Of a stretch of 11,040 nucleotides of DNA, positions 5,301 to 11,040 are shown in pieces. The notes below the pieces were generated by a model. The model was not told the origin of the DNA. It did not search any database and saw nothing but the letters and a program-made list of their open reading frames with translations. The translations under genes and the position numbers were made by a program. The DNA is taken from positions 1 through 11,040 of the forward strand of contig JAOTYV010000151.1 of the NCBI GenBank assembly GCA_029861675.1, read 5' to 3'. Within the stretch, counting starts at the first letter, position 1, and each line of letters begins with the position of its first letter. The DNA comes from Alphaproteobacteria bacterium. Its GTDB lineage: Bacteria > Pseudomonadota > Alphaproteobacteria > UBA8366.

Positions 5301-6647
5301 CTACCGCAACAAATCGATCAGCGCCGACACATTCTCGACGTCCCGGAACCCGTGAATGACCTCCAGGCTGGCTTCGACCTGCTGGCTGCTCAGCGGCGCG
5401 TTCGGAGCGAGGGTGCGGTATTTGCCGTCGATGGTCGCCCAGTCGATGCCGAGGCAGCCGGCGCCGTTCGGTACTTGGACGGTGTTGGTGACCGTCTTTC
5501 CGTCGGTGGTCTCGATGGTCACGGTCGCGCCCTGGCGGTAGGCCGCGACGTTTTCGGTCGGCTCCGGGCCGACGCGCACCTTGTCGATCAGCGCGTGGAT
5601 CACCGGATCGCCGATCTTCTCCGGCGTGGCGTGCGCCCAGGTGAACTCGTGGTCGGCGACGCCGGCGGCCATGAAGTAGGCGGGGCTGTGCGCCATGTCG
5701 ATCAGATCGGCCGGGTGCAGCGGGCCGGACAACGCGGTCATGCCGGGCCGCGACAGGGTGATGGACGCCACGTCCTTGGCGGCGATCTTACCTTCGCGCG
5801 CCGCATTCGCCGCCGCTTCGGCCAGCGCGTGATGCGGGTGGCCGCCCGGCACCAGCTTGATCGCCATGTCGGTGACGATGTCCCACTCCCGGCCCATGTC
5901 GCGGGTGATGCTGGCGCCGTCGGTGCCGCCGAAGACCGCGCAGAAGCCGTGGTCGGCTTCGAGAATGGTTTCTTCGCCGGTAAATCCCCGCTGGGCCGCC
6001 AGCGCGGCGTCGATGCCCGCATTGTTGGCCACGCCCGCATGGTATTCGCGGGAGACGCTGGTGTTGGCCGCGGCGTGCAGCCCGCCCATCGAGGTGGCGC
6101 AGAGCGCAATCGTATGGGCCATTTGATCCGTGTCGAGCCGCAGCAGCCGTCCCGCCGCCACGGCGCTGGCGAAGCTGGCGACAAGGCAGCCGTGAAATCC
6201 TTGGGCGAGATATCCCGGCGTGATGGCCTCGCCGATCCGGCCGGCGGCTTCGTAGCCGAGCACCATCGCCGCCAGCACGTCCGTGCCGCTTGCGCCGGTA
6301 TATTCCGCCATGGCGAGCGACGTGGCGGTGAGTTGTGTGCCCGCATGCACGATGTTGCGCAAGTCGCTGTCGTCGGAGGCGGCGGCATCGCTGGTCACCG
6401 CATTGGCGCGCGATGCGCCGGCGACCGGCAGTTTGGGGCCTTTATCGAACCAGACCGAGGCGTCGGGCCGCCCGCCGCGGTCCTGCGCCAGCTCGCGGAT
6501 GATCACCGCCGATTGGATGCCGGTGCCGCAGGCGGCGCTGGCGATCGTGCTGGCGATCTGCATGGCCGCGTGATCGACCGCCTGCGCCGGCAGGTCGGCG
6601 TAAGTGGTTTTTGTGAGGAATTCGGCCAGGGTGCGGGCAATCGTCAT
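5301..6647 (-). CDS. MmgE/PrpD family protein
   Basis: A 448-residue cytoplasmic protein of the MmgE/PrpD family, which includes 2-methylcitrate dehydratase, cis-aconitate decarboxylase and iminodisuccinate epimerase. Length is close to normal (about 450). The N-terminal helical domain opens MTIARTLAEFLTKTTY. An acidic stretch followed by His101 (SDDSDLRNIVHAG) matches the place where the family has its acidic and His active-site residues. The basic loop IKLVPGGHPHH contributes Lys264 and His270 near the expected catalytic lysine region. The familiar HALDFDD and KPYP signatures of true PrpD are absent, so methylcitrate is probably not the substrate; no methylcitrate synthase or prp genes are nearby. 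The start is supported by AGGGGA (6660-6655 on the minus strand) 7 nt upstream. It converges on the rhodanese gene, with 45 bp between the stops. Confidence 0.9.
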   Translation of the reverse strand: MTIARTLAEFLTKTTYADLPAQAVDHAAMQIASTIASAACGTGIQSAVIIRELAQDRGGRPDASVWFDKGPKLPVAGASRANAVTSDAAASDDSDLRNIVHAGTQLTATSLAMAEYTGASGTDVLAAMVLGYEAAGRIGEAITPGYLAQGFHGCLVASFASAVAAGRLLRLDTDQMAHTIALCATSMGGLHAAANTSVSREYHAGVANNAGIDAALAAQRGFTGEETILEADHGFCAVFGGTDGASITRDMGREWDIVTDMAIKLVPGGHPHHALAEAAANAAREGKIAAKDVASITLSRPGMTALSGPLHPADLIDMAHSPAYFMAAGVADHEFTWAHATPEKIGDPVIHALIDKVRVGPEPTENVAAYRQGATVTIETTDGKTVTNTVQVPNGAGCLGIDWATIDGKYRTLAPNAPLSSQQVEASLEVIHGFRDVENVSALIDLLR

Positions 6648-6863
6648 GGGTTTTTCCCCTATTGTCGGTGCGGTCTACGGATCGATAGTGCGGATGAGGT
6701 GTGCGGCGTGCCGGTCCATCATATTCGCGCGCCCGCCGCTTGGACAATGGCGCGCGCGCTCGGCGCTCTAGGGAGCGGCGGGGGCCGGCCATCAAATGCG
6801 TCATTCCCAAAACACCGATGAACCGGAGGTATCTGGGCATTACGCAAAACGCTCAAGCAGGGT

Positions 6864-6881
6864 TTCGGGCGACGGCCCGAA
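6864..6881. repeat. Perfect 7-bp hairpin TTCGGGC-GACG-GCCCGAA
   Basis: The arms are exact complements around a 4-nt GACG loop. No T run follows on either strand, so a role as terminator is not supported. It may be a remnant of a repeat or an RNA stem. Confidence 0.5.
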
Positions 6882-6932
6882 TATGTCGGTGCGCTGAGCC
6901 GTGGAAGGACGAATGAAAGGTACCTGTGCACT

Positions 6933-6962
6933 TTGTGTATCGAAATCATAGCCAAGTAATAT
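6933..6962 (+). promoter_or_regulatory. Candidate promoter for the small exported protein gene
   Basis: TTGTGT (6933-6938) and TAATAT (6957-6962) stand 18 bp apart in a locally AT-rich stretch about 100 bp before the gene. Both are imperfect matches to sigma70-type boxes; this is only a candidate. Confidence 0.25.
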
Positions 6963-6997
6963 TTCCGATTCGTCTGCTGCAATCGCAAAATCTCAAC

Positions 6998-7024
6998 GGT
7001 CGGGTAGGGACACGCCGCCCGACC
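6998..7024 (+). promoter_or_regulatory. Leader hairpin upstream of the small exported protein
   Basis: GGTCGGG (6998-7004) and CCCGACC (7018-7024) form a perfect GC-rich 7-bp stem with a 13-nt loop. It ends 21 nt before the ribosome site AGGAG (7046-7050). It may stabilise the mRNA or control translation; nothing identifies it as a known riboswitch. Confidence 0.35.
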
Positions 7025-7058
7025 TTCGGAGGAAACCGCGAAAACAGGAGTAAAAATC

Positions 7059-7343
7059 ATGAGAAAATTACTGACCCTCGCCAGCATCGTCTTTGCCCTT
7101 ACGGTTGGTCCGGCTAGCGCCGCGAGTTGCGCCGACATGTTCACCAAGGCCGAGCAAATGGTCGCACAGAAAACCAGCCTCTCGACGGAGAAAAGGGTGG
7201 CAGCGTTTCAGATGGCCATCGGCGGTTACAACATGTGCACGAAAGGACTGGCAATGGCCGATGGTACTGAACGCACCGCCATGCTGAAAGACGCTGAACG
7301 TGAGTTCAAGAAAGCCTATCGCTACATAGACGAAATCGAATAG
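7059..7343 (+). CDS. Small exported protein of unknown function
   Basis: I do not recognise this 94-residue protein. Residues 1-21 are a classical Sec signal peptide: a basic start MRKLL, a hydrophobic core and the cleavage motif Ala19-Ser20-Ala21 before Ala22. The mature form of about 73 residues is helical-looking, rich in Lys, Glu, Ala and Met, and holds just two cysteines (Cys24 and Cys60). These could form one disulfide in the periplasm. The C-terminus ends acidic (YRYIDEIE). AGGAG at 7046-7050 sits 8 nt before the ATG. It is a single-gene unit: a long leader with a hairpin precedes it and a strong hairpin terminator follows. Codon choice is less GC-biased than in the enzymes around it. 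Confidence 0.8.
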   Translation: MRKLLTLASIVFALTVGPASAASCADMFTKAEQMVAQKTSLSTEKRVAAFQMAIGGYNMCTKGLAMADGTERTAMLKDAEREFKKAYRYIDEIE

Positions 7344-7357
7344 CCGACGCGCCGTCT

Positions 7358-7395
7358 GCGGCACGATGCACCGGACCCCGGGTGTGTCGTGCCGC
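7358..7395. terminator. Long hairpin, probable bidirectional terminator between convergent genes
   Basis: GCGGCACGATGCACC (7358-7372) pairs with GGTGTGTCGTGCCGC (7381-7395) over 15 bp, with two G-T wobbles and an 8-nt loop GGACCCCG. It starts 14 nt after the stop of the small exported protein and ends 16 nt before the stop of the LysR gene. It is thus in the 68-bp gap of two convergent genes, where a shared terminator is expected. No strong T run follows on either side, so it may work as a stem that protects the 3' ends. Confidence 0.7.
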
Positions 7396-7411
7396 GGATT
7401 TGCCGGGTTCC

Positions 7412-8296
7412 CTAAAGGCCCTTATGCCAGTCGTATGACTGTGCGAGCTGGGCAAATATCCGCAGCGCCGGCGTGAATTGTCGCCCCGACACCGTTACCA
7501 ACTTAATCTCACGCGTTACCTGGGGTGCATCCAGAATGCGGGTTCGCAGACCCGGAAACAGCGGCATGTATTCGGGCATGAAGGAGCATCCCATTCCAGC
7601 CAAGATCATCGCCTGGATCCATTCTTCGCGTTCGCTCCGATACCGCACCCGCAAATTCGAATAGGGTCGATCGAGACCGAAGGCTTCGAAATTCGATGAG
7701 AACTCGCAACTGGCTCTTTGCAAATAGCTCTCGTCCGACATCTCCACCATTGGAACCGTTGTCATGTTTTCGAATCGATGGCCCGGAGGAAACGCAACGA
7801 CGTATCGTTCCTGATAAAGCGGAATTGAATTGAGGCGTTCGGGCAGATTGGGCAAGCCAATGATCGCGACGTCGAGCTCGCCTTTCATCATCTCCTCGAC
7901 GAGCGCCGTTCCTTTTTCCTCATGAAGGAAGAGTTCTAAGTTCGGTACACGCGCTTCCAGCATCGTAATCAACCGTACGAGCCGGGTCGGGCTGATCGTG
8001 CACATGATGCCCAGCCGCAAAGGAGCCTTTTCCCGCTTTTCGAATTTCGCGGCTTCGTCCGTCGCGGCTGCGGCCGATTCGTAAACCCGTTGCAAATGTG
8101 GCCGCATCAAGCGTCCGAGGTCCGTCAAGTGCGTCAGCCGCCGCTCGCGGCGGAAGAGTGCGCCGCCCAATTCCTCTTCCAATTTCTTGATGGCGCGCGT
8201 CATCGACGGTTGTGCGACATTGCAGCATTCCGCCGCACGCGTGAAGTTCAAGGTGTCACAGACGGCCAGGAAGTATCGAATTTGATACATTTCCAT
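7412..8296 (-). CDS. LysR family transcriptional regulator
   Basis: A 294-residue LysR-type regulator of normal length. The winged helix-turn-helix covers about residues 3-61, with the recognition segment TRAAECCNVAQPSMTRAIKKLE-like at 19-40. A linker helix follows, then the ligand-binding domain from about 92 (PLRLGIMCTISPTRL) with the typical GELDVAIIGLP strand at 139-149. Cys197 in SYLQRASCEF lies near where OxyR has its first redox cysteine, but no partner follows at the OxyR spacing. The ligand is unknown. The start follows GGGAAGGGAA. The gene diverges from the flavodoxin-like gene, which is its most likely target, as LysR regulators usually control the neighbouring divergent gene. Confidence 0.93.
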   Translation of the reverse strand: MEMYQIRYFLAVCDTLNFTRAAECCNVAQPSMTRAIKKLEEELGGALFRRERRLTHLTDLGRLMRPHLQRVYESAAAATDEAAKFEKREKAPLRLGIMCTISPTRLVRLITMLEARVPNLELFLHEEKGTALVEEMMKGELDVAIIGLPNLPERLNSIPLYQERYVVAFPPGHRFENMTTVPMVEMSDESYLQRASCEFSSNFEAFGLDRPYSNLRVRYRSEREEWIQAMILAGMGCSFMPEYMPLFPGLRTRILDAPQVTREIKLVTVSGRQFTPALRIFAQLAQSYDWHKGL

Positions 8297-8357
8297 TGTC
8301 GGTTCCCTTCCCGGAACAGATTAGTCGTACCCAATATCGCAAGGAGTATCGGCATAG

Positions 8358-8374
8358 GTTGGAATAAGCCTAAC
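8358..8374. promoter_or_regulatory. Candidate LysR-type binding site, GTT-N11-AAC
   Basis: GTT (8358-8360) and AAC (8372-8374) are symmetric around 11 nt, which fits the T-N11-A core of LysR boxes. It stands about 62 bp upstream of the LysR start, the usual place for autoregulation and divergent activation. The dyad is short, so chance is possible. Confidence 0.35.
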
Positions 8375-8433
8375 AATTTCGATTGAGATAGGCGAACCGG
8401 AGGGACCGCTGTGTGTCGCCACGTAATTGTCAT

Positions 8434-8504
8434 TTTCACAATCCCGCCTCTAGTCATCCACGTTGGGTATCGAAACAATCAGCCATCGGTATTGGCTTGT
8501 GAAA
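8434..8504. repeat. Spaced inverted pair TTTCACAA / TTGTGAAA
   Basis: Two exact 8-bp inverted copies, 8434-8441 and 8497-8504, are 55 bp apart in the divergent promoter region. They could be half-sites for the regulator or for a looping complex. The second copy adjoins the dyad TGAA-ATTG-TTCA (8501-8512). Confidence 0.35.
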
Positions 8505-8708
8505 TTGTTCAGGTAGTACGGTTCCCGGTACGCACATGAATTTGTGCGGTTGCTGAATTTGGACGCTCGAAATCGATCGCCGAACATGTTGGGAGCCCGT
8601 ATCGAACGGGTAGCATTTATCAAAGCGGTGCGGTCTCGATTTCCGCACTCCGTAGCTTCGGCATTTAGCCGGATCATGCATTCGGCTTCCAAACGAAGGG
8701 AAAATGTC

Positions 8709-9452
8709 ATGCTGAACGAAATTCAAGAACAATGGTGCAAGCAAAACCAATGGGATTTATCCGGGATCAAGGCGCTGTTCCTGAATTGCACGTTGAAACG
8801 GTCGCCGGAGATGTCTCATACGGACGGGTTGATCGCGTTGTCGCGCGAAATCATGGAAAAGAACGGCGTCGATGTCGATGTTCTGCGTCCCGTTGATTAC
8901 GGCATCGCCTATGGTGTCTGGGGCGACATGACGGAACACGGTTGGGAGTCCGACGCATGGCCCGAAATTTACGAAAAAGTGAAGGCCGCCGATATTCTGG
9001 TCGTGACGACCCCGATCTGGTTGGGCGAGAAGTCATCGATCTGCACCAAGGCCATCGAACGCCTCTATGGCAACTCCGGTGACTTGAATGAGCAGGGCCA
9101 ATACGCCTATTACGGCAAATCTGGCGGATGCCTCGTCACTGGCAATGAAGACGGCGTGAAGCATTGCGCCATGGGGATTCTCTACGCGCTCCAGCATTTG
9201 GGATACACCGTTCCACCGCAGGCGGATGCAGGATGGATTGGCCCGGCCGGTCCAGGGCCGTCCTACATGGATGAGGGGTCGGGCGGTCCAGAGAACGAGT
9301 TCACCAACCGCAACACCACCTATATGACGTGGAATCTCATGCACCTTGCTCGAATATTCCGGGACATCGGCGGATTCCCGGCGCACGGCAACCAGCGGAA
9401 TCTGTGGGATGCCGGATGCCGGTTCGATTTGCCCAACCCGGAACACCGGTGA
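8709..9452 (+). CDS. Flavodoxin family / NADPH-dependent FMN reductase-like protein
   Basis: A 247-residue cytoplasmic flavoprotein of the flavodoxin/NADPH-dependent FMN reductase fold, expected to bind FMN and pass electrons from NAD(P)H to a small acceptor. The first strand and phosphate loop read KALFLNCTLKRSPEMSHT (21-38). The second flavin loop is ADILVVTTPIWLGEKSS (94-110) and the third is GCLVTGNEDGVKH (140-152), all in the right order. The C-terminal part after about 190 is a helix-rich tail ending FDLPNPEHR. ATG at 8709 is chosen because AAGGG (8696-8700) precedes it by 8 nt and the family sequence begins soon after. An upstream in-frame ATG at 8544 adds 55 residues unlike the family. 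It is divergent from the LysR gene. The GMC gene follows 89 bp later. Confidence 0.88.
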   Translation: MLNEIQEQWCKQNQWDLSGIKALFLNCTLKRSPEMSHTDGLIALSREIMEKNGVDVDVLRPVDYGIAYGVWGDMTEHGWESDAWPEIYEKVKAADILVVTTPIWLGEKSSICTKAIERLYGNSGDLNEQGQYAYYGKSGGCLVTGNEDGVKHCAMGILYALQHLGYTVPPQADAGWIGPAGPGPSYMDEGSGGPENEFTNRNTTYMTWNLMHLARIFRDIGGFPAHGNQRNLWDAGCRFDLPNPEHR

Positions 9453-9507
9453 GGCAGCGGTTGCAGGTCGTGGGCGCGACAGGCAGGGCCTGAACCGCTA
9501 AGCTGCC
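9453..9507 (+). repeat. Imperfect inverted repeat between flavodoxin-like and GMC genes
   Basis: AGCGGTT (9456-9462) is an exact complement of AACCGCT (9493-9499), and GGCAG (9453-9457) can pair with CTGCC (9503-9507) across a small bulge. A minor stem GTCG/CGAC lies inside. It begins right at the stop codon of the flavodoxin-like gene. No T run follows, so it may be an mRNA-processing or partial-termination stem between the two genes. Confidence 0.45.
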
Positions 9508-9541
9508 CGCAGCAATAAGGAACGAAGGGGGTTGGGGGGAC

Positions 9542-11040
9542 ATGCGGGCGGATTATGTGGTCGTGGGCGCCGGGTCGGCCGGATGTGTTCTGGCAAACCG
9601 GTTGAGCGCGGACGGCGCGCGCGTAGTGCTGCTCGAAGCCGGGCCGCCCGACCGTCACCCGATGATCCATATTCCCGCGGGCATTCGGACGCTGTTGCAG
9701 CATCCGGTGTTGAACTGGAATTACCATACGGAAGCGGACGATTCGACCGGCAACCGGGAAATTCACTGGCCCCGGGGCAAGACGCTCGGCGGCTCCAGCT
9801 CGATCAACGGCATGCTGTATGTGCGCGGCAACCCCGCCGATTACGACGGCTGGGCGCAGCGCGGCTGCCGCGGCTGGTCGTATGACGAGGTGCTGCCGTA
9901 TTTCATGCAGTCGGAGGATTACCGCGGCGATGGCGAGCAGGGTTATCGCAGCCGGGGCGGCGTGCTGGCGGTCGAGGATTACCGCACCATCCTGCCGCTG
10001 ACCCACAAATTCGTCGAGGCGGCGCAGCAGGCGGGATTTCCCTTCACGCCGGACTACAACGGCGCGCGGCAGGAAGGCGTGGCCTATTCGCAGATGACCC
10101 GCAACAAGCGGTTTCGCGCATCGACGGCGCGGACCTTTCTGGCCGATGCGAAATCGCGCGGCAATCTCCAGGTGATAACCGAGGCGATCGGCACCGGGCT
10201 GTTGTTCGAGGGCAAGCGCTGCGTCGGCGTTTCCTATCGCCAGGGCGGGCAGGACCGCGAAGTGCGTGCCGACCGGGAGGTGATCGTCTCCGGCGGGGCG
10301 ATCAATTCGCCGCATCTTTTGCAGATCTCCGGCGTCGGCCCGGCCGACCATCTGCAATCCATCGGCGTTCCGGTGCACCACGACCTGCCGGGCGTCGGCG
10401 ACAATCTGTCGGATCACTTCGTCACCCGGATTTCGCACCGGGTGAAGGACATGATCTCGCTCAACCAGTTGTCGCGCGGCCTCCACTTGGTGCGTGAAAT
10501 ATTCCGCTACGGGCTGTTCGCCAATGGCGCGCTGACCTTCGGCGTGACCAGCGCGATGGTGTTCTGCCGCAGCCGCGAGGGGCTCAGCAGCCCGGATTTG
10601 CAGTTGTTGTTCACCCCGGCGAGCTATAGCGCGGTCGAGATCAAGACCTTCGACAAGGAGCCCGGCATTACCGTCGCGGTCTGTCCGGTGCGCCCGGAAA
10701 GCCGCGGGACGATCATGGCAAGCAGCGGCGATCCCCTGCAGCCGCCGGCGATCCGCCCGAACTACCTGTCGGCGGAAGGCGACGCCCATGTGCTGCTGTC
10801 CGGATTGCGCAAAACGCGGAGTATCCTGGAATCGCCGGCGCTGGCCGCCCATAGCGTGGGCGAAATCGCGCCGGGTCCCGACGTGGATTCGCTGGAGACC
10901 GTGCGCGAGTACGGCCGCAATTTCGGCAACACGATTTACCACCCGGTGGGCACCTGCAAGATGGGCGAGGATCCGATGGCGGTGGTCGATTCCCGGCTGC
11001 GGGTGCATGGGCTCGCGGGGCTGCGCGTGATCGACGCGTC
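9542..11040 (+). CDS. GMC family FAD-dependent oxidoreductase, choline dehydrogenase-like (3' end beyond window)
   Basis: A glucose-methanol-choline oxidoreductase, which oxidises an alcohol to an aldehyde or ketone with FAD. 499 complete codons are present, so roughly the last 30-40 residues are missing from a family usually 530-560 long. The N-terminal FAD fold is GAGSAG (9-14) with Glu32 at the end of strand two. The first GMC signature is GKTLGGSSSINGMLYVRG (79-96). The second, GGAINSPHLLQISGVG, begins at 251. The active-site histidine is His467 in IYHPVGTC; the second catalytic residue lies past the edge. No signal peptide. The ATG is preceded by a G-rich ribosome site (GGGGGG, 9535-9540). 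The alcohol substrate cannot be named. It is co-directional with the flavodoxin-like gene and may share its promoter. Confidence 0.93.
   Translation, partial: MRADYVVVGAGSAGCVLANRLSADGARVVLLEAGPPDRHPMIHIPAGIRTLLQHPVLNWNYHTEADDSTGNREIHWPRGKTLGGSSSINGMLYVRGNPADYDGWAQRGCRGWSYDEVLPYFMQSEDYRGDGEQGYRSRGGVLAVEDYRTILPLTHKFVEAAQQAGFPFTPDYNGARQEGVAYSQMTRNKRFRASTARTFLADAKSRGNLQVITEAIGTGLLFEGKRCVGVSYRQGGQDREVRADREVIVSGGAINSPHLLQISGVGPADHLQSIGVPVHHDLPGVGDNLSDHFVTRISHRVKDMISLNQLSRGLHLVREIFRYGLFANGALTFGVTSAMVFCRSREGLSSPDLQLLFTPASYSAVEIKTFDKEPGITVAVCPVRPESRGTIMASSGDPLQPPAIRPNYLSAEGDAHVLLSGLRKTRSILESPALAAHSVGEIAPGPDVDSLETVREYGRNFGNTIYHPVGTCKMGEDPMAVVDSRLRVHGLAGLRVIDA

Larger units (their letters stand above)
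6648..7058. other. Intergenic stretch between two divergent genes, with three hairpins
   Basis: It holds the upstream regions of the leftward PrpD-like gene and the rightward small exported protein. Three inverted repeats are visible: CGCGCGCC/GGCGCGCG (6726-6756, 15-nt loop), TTCGGGC-GACG-GCCCGAA (6864-6881), and GGTCGGG/CCCGACC (6998-7024). The last lies in the probable leader of the small-protein gene. A 33-codon frame at 6795-6896 has no ribosome site and is not called. No intact gene is seen. Confidence 0.55.
8297..8708. other. Divergent regulatory region between LysR and flavodoxin-like genes
   Basis: This 412-bp gap is long for a LysR-type divergent promoter. It contains a LysR-box-like dyad at 8358-8374, an inverted pair TTTCACAA (8434-8441) / TTGTGAAA (8497-8504), and two hairpins nearer the downstream gene: CCCGT/ACGGG (8596-8610) and GTGCGG/CCGCAC (8628-8648). 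The reading frame of the downstream gene stays open back to 8544, but it has no family sequence there. No separate gene was found. Confidence 0.55.

Noticed and set aside
5352..6821. 489-codon plus-strand open frame
   Set aside because: Antisense shadow of the MmgE/PrpD gene, with Gly/Arg/His-rich composition and no family motif.
7358..7395. Hairpin as an IS terminal repeat or CRISPR repeat
   Set aside because: It is a single hairpin between convergent gene ends, which a terminator explains; no spaced repeat array occurs in the window.
8544..8708. N-terminal extension of the flavodoxin-like protein from an upstream ATG
   Set aside because: No ribosome site at 8544, sequence unlike the family, and AAGGG at 8696-8700 supports the start at 8709.
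9320..11008. 562-codon minus-strand open frame
   Set aside because: It is antisense to the GMC oxidoreductase, which shows FAD and both GMC signatures. Long antisense frames are expected in GC-rich genes, and the protein is low-complexity Arg/His/Ala-rich.
1..11040. tRNA, rRNA or CRISPR array
   Set aside because: No cloverleaf with a TTCGA-type arm, no rRNA-like conserved stretch, and no regularly spaced direct repeats were seen on reading both strands.

Overview
The window reads as accessory chromosome of a high-GC proteobacterium, most likely an alphaproteobacterium. The genes are GC-rich with G/C-biased third positions. The protein families (D-2-hydroxyacid dehydrogenase, SMP-30 lactonase, MmgE/PrpD, GMC oxidoreductase, multi-rhodanese protein) are typical of metabolically versatile alphaproteobacteria. 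A palindromic intergenic element resembles those scattered through that class. No taxon can be named from the sequence alone.

Layout: (1) 1-551 is an unusually AT-rich left edge with a hexanucleotide tandem repeat (TTTATA)4, a perfect short palindrome and two competing partial reading frames. One of these is the tail of a protein ending in a membrane segment encoded by the repeat. (2) 552-2504 carries a D-2-hydroxyacid dehydrogenase and an SMP-30/gluconolactonase-family hydrolase on the + strand, separated by a palindromic element. (3) 2505-2939 has no intact gene but holds the 5' stump of an IS6-family-like transposase and several small palindromes. (4) 2940-5255 is a divergent pair: a carboxymuconolactone decarboxylase/AhpD-like protein (-) and a four-domain rhodanese protein (+), with a small operator-like palindrome between them. 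(5) 5301-6647 is an MmgE/PrpD family dehydratase-like protein (-), convergent with the rhodanese gene. (6) 7059-7343 is a small exported protein with its own leader, closed by a strong hairpin terminator shared with (7) a LysR regulator (7412-8296, -). (8) The LysR gene diverges across a 412-bp regulatory region from a flavodoxin/NADPH-dependent FMN reductase-like protein (8709-9452). (9) A GMC FAD oxidoreductase (from 9542) runs off the right edge with only its C-terminus missing.

Together the enzymes look like parts of small-acid or alcohol catabolism: GMC alcohol oxidation, lactone hydrolysis, 2-hydroxyacid/2-oxoacid interconversion and a PrpD-type dehydratase or isomerase. A sulfur-transfer protein and redox proteins accompany them. 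The genes lie on alternating strands in five or more transcription units with no transporter, so a single pathway is inference only. The clearest regulatory unit is LysR to flavodoxin-like reductase, possibly extending to the GMC oxidoreductase. The features most worth a second look are the repeat-encoded membrane tail at the left edge, the rhodanese protein with two cysteine-bearing and two cysteine-less domains, the AhpD-like protein lacking the second CxxC cysteine, and the regulator with a lone cysteine near an OxyR-like position.
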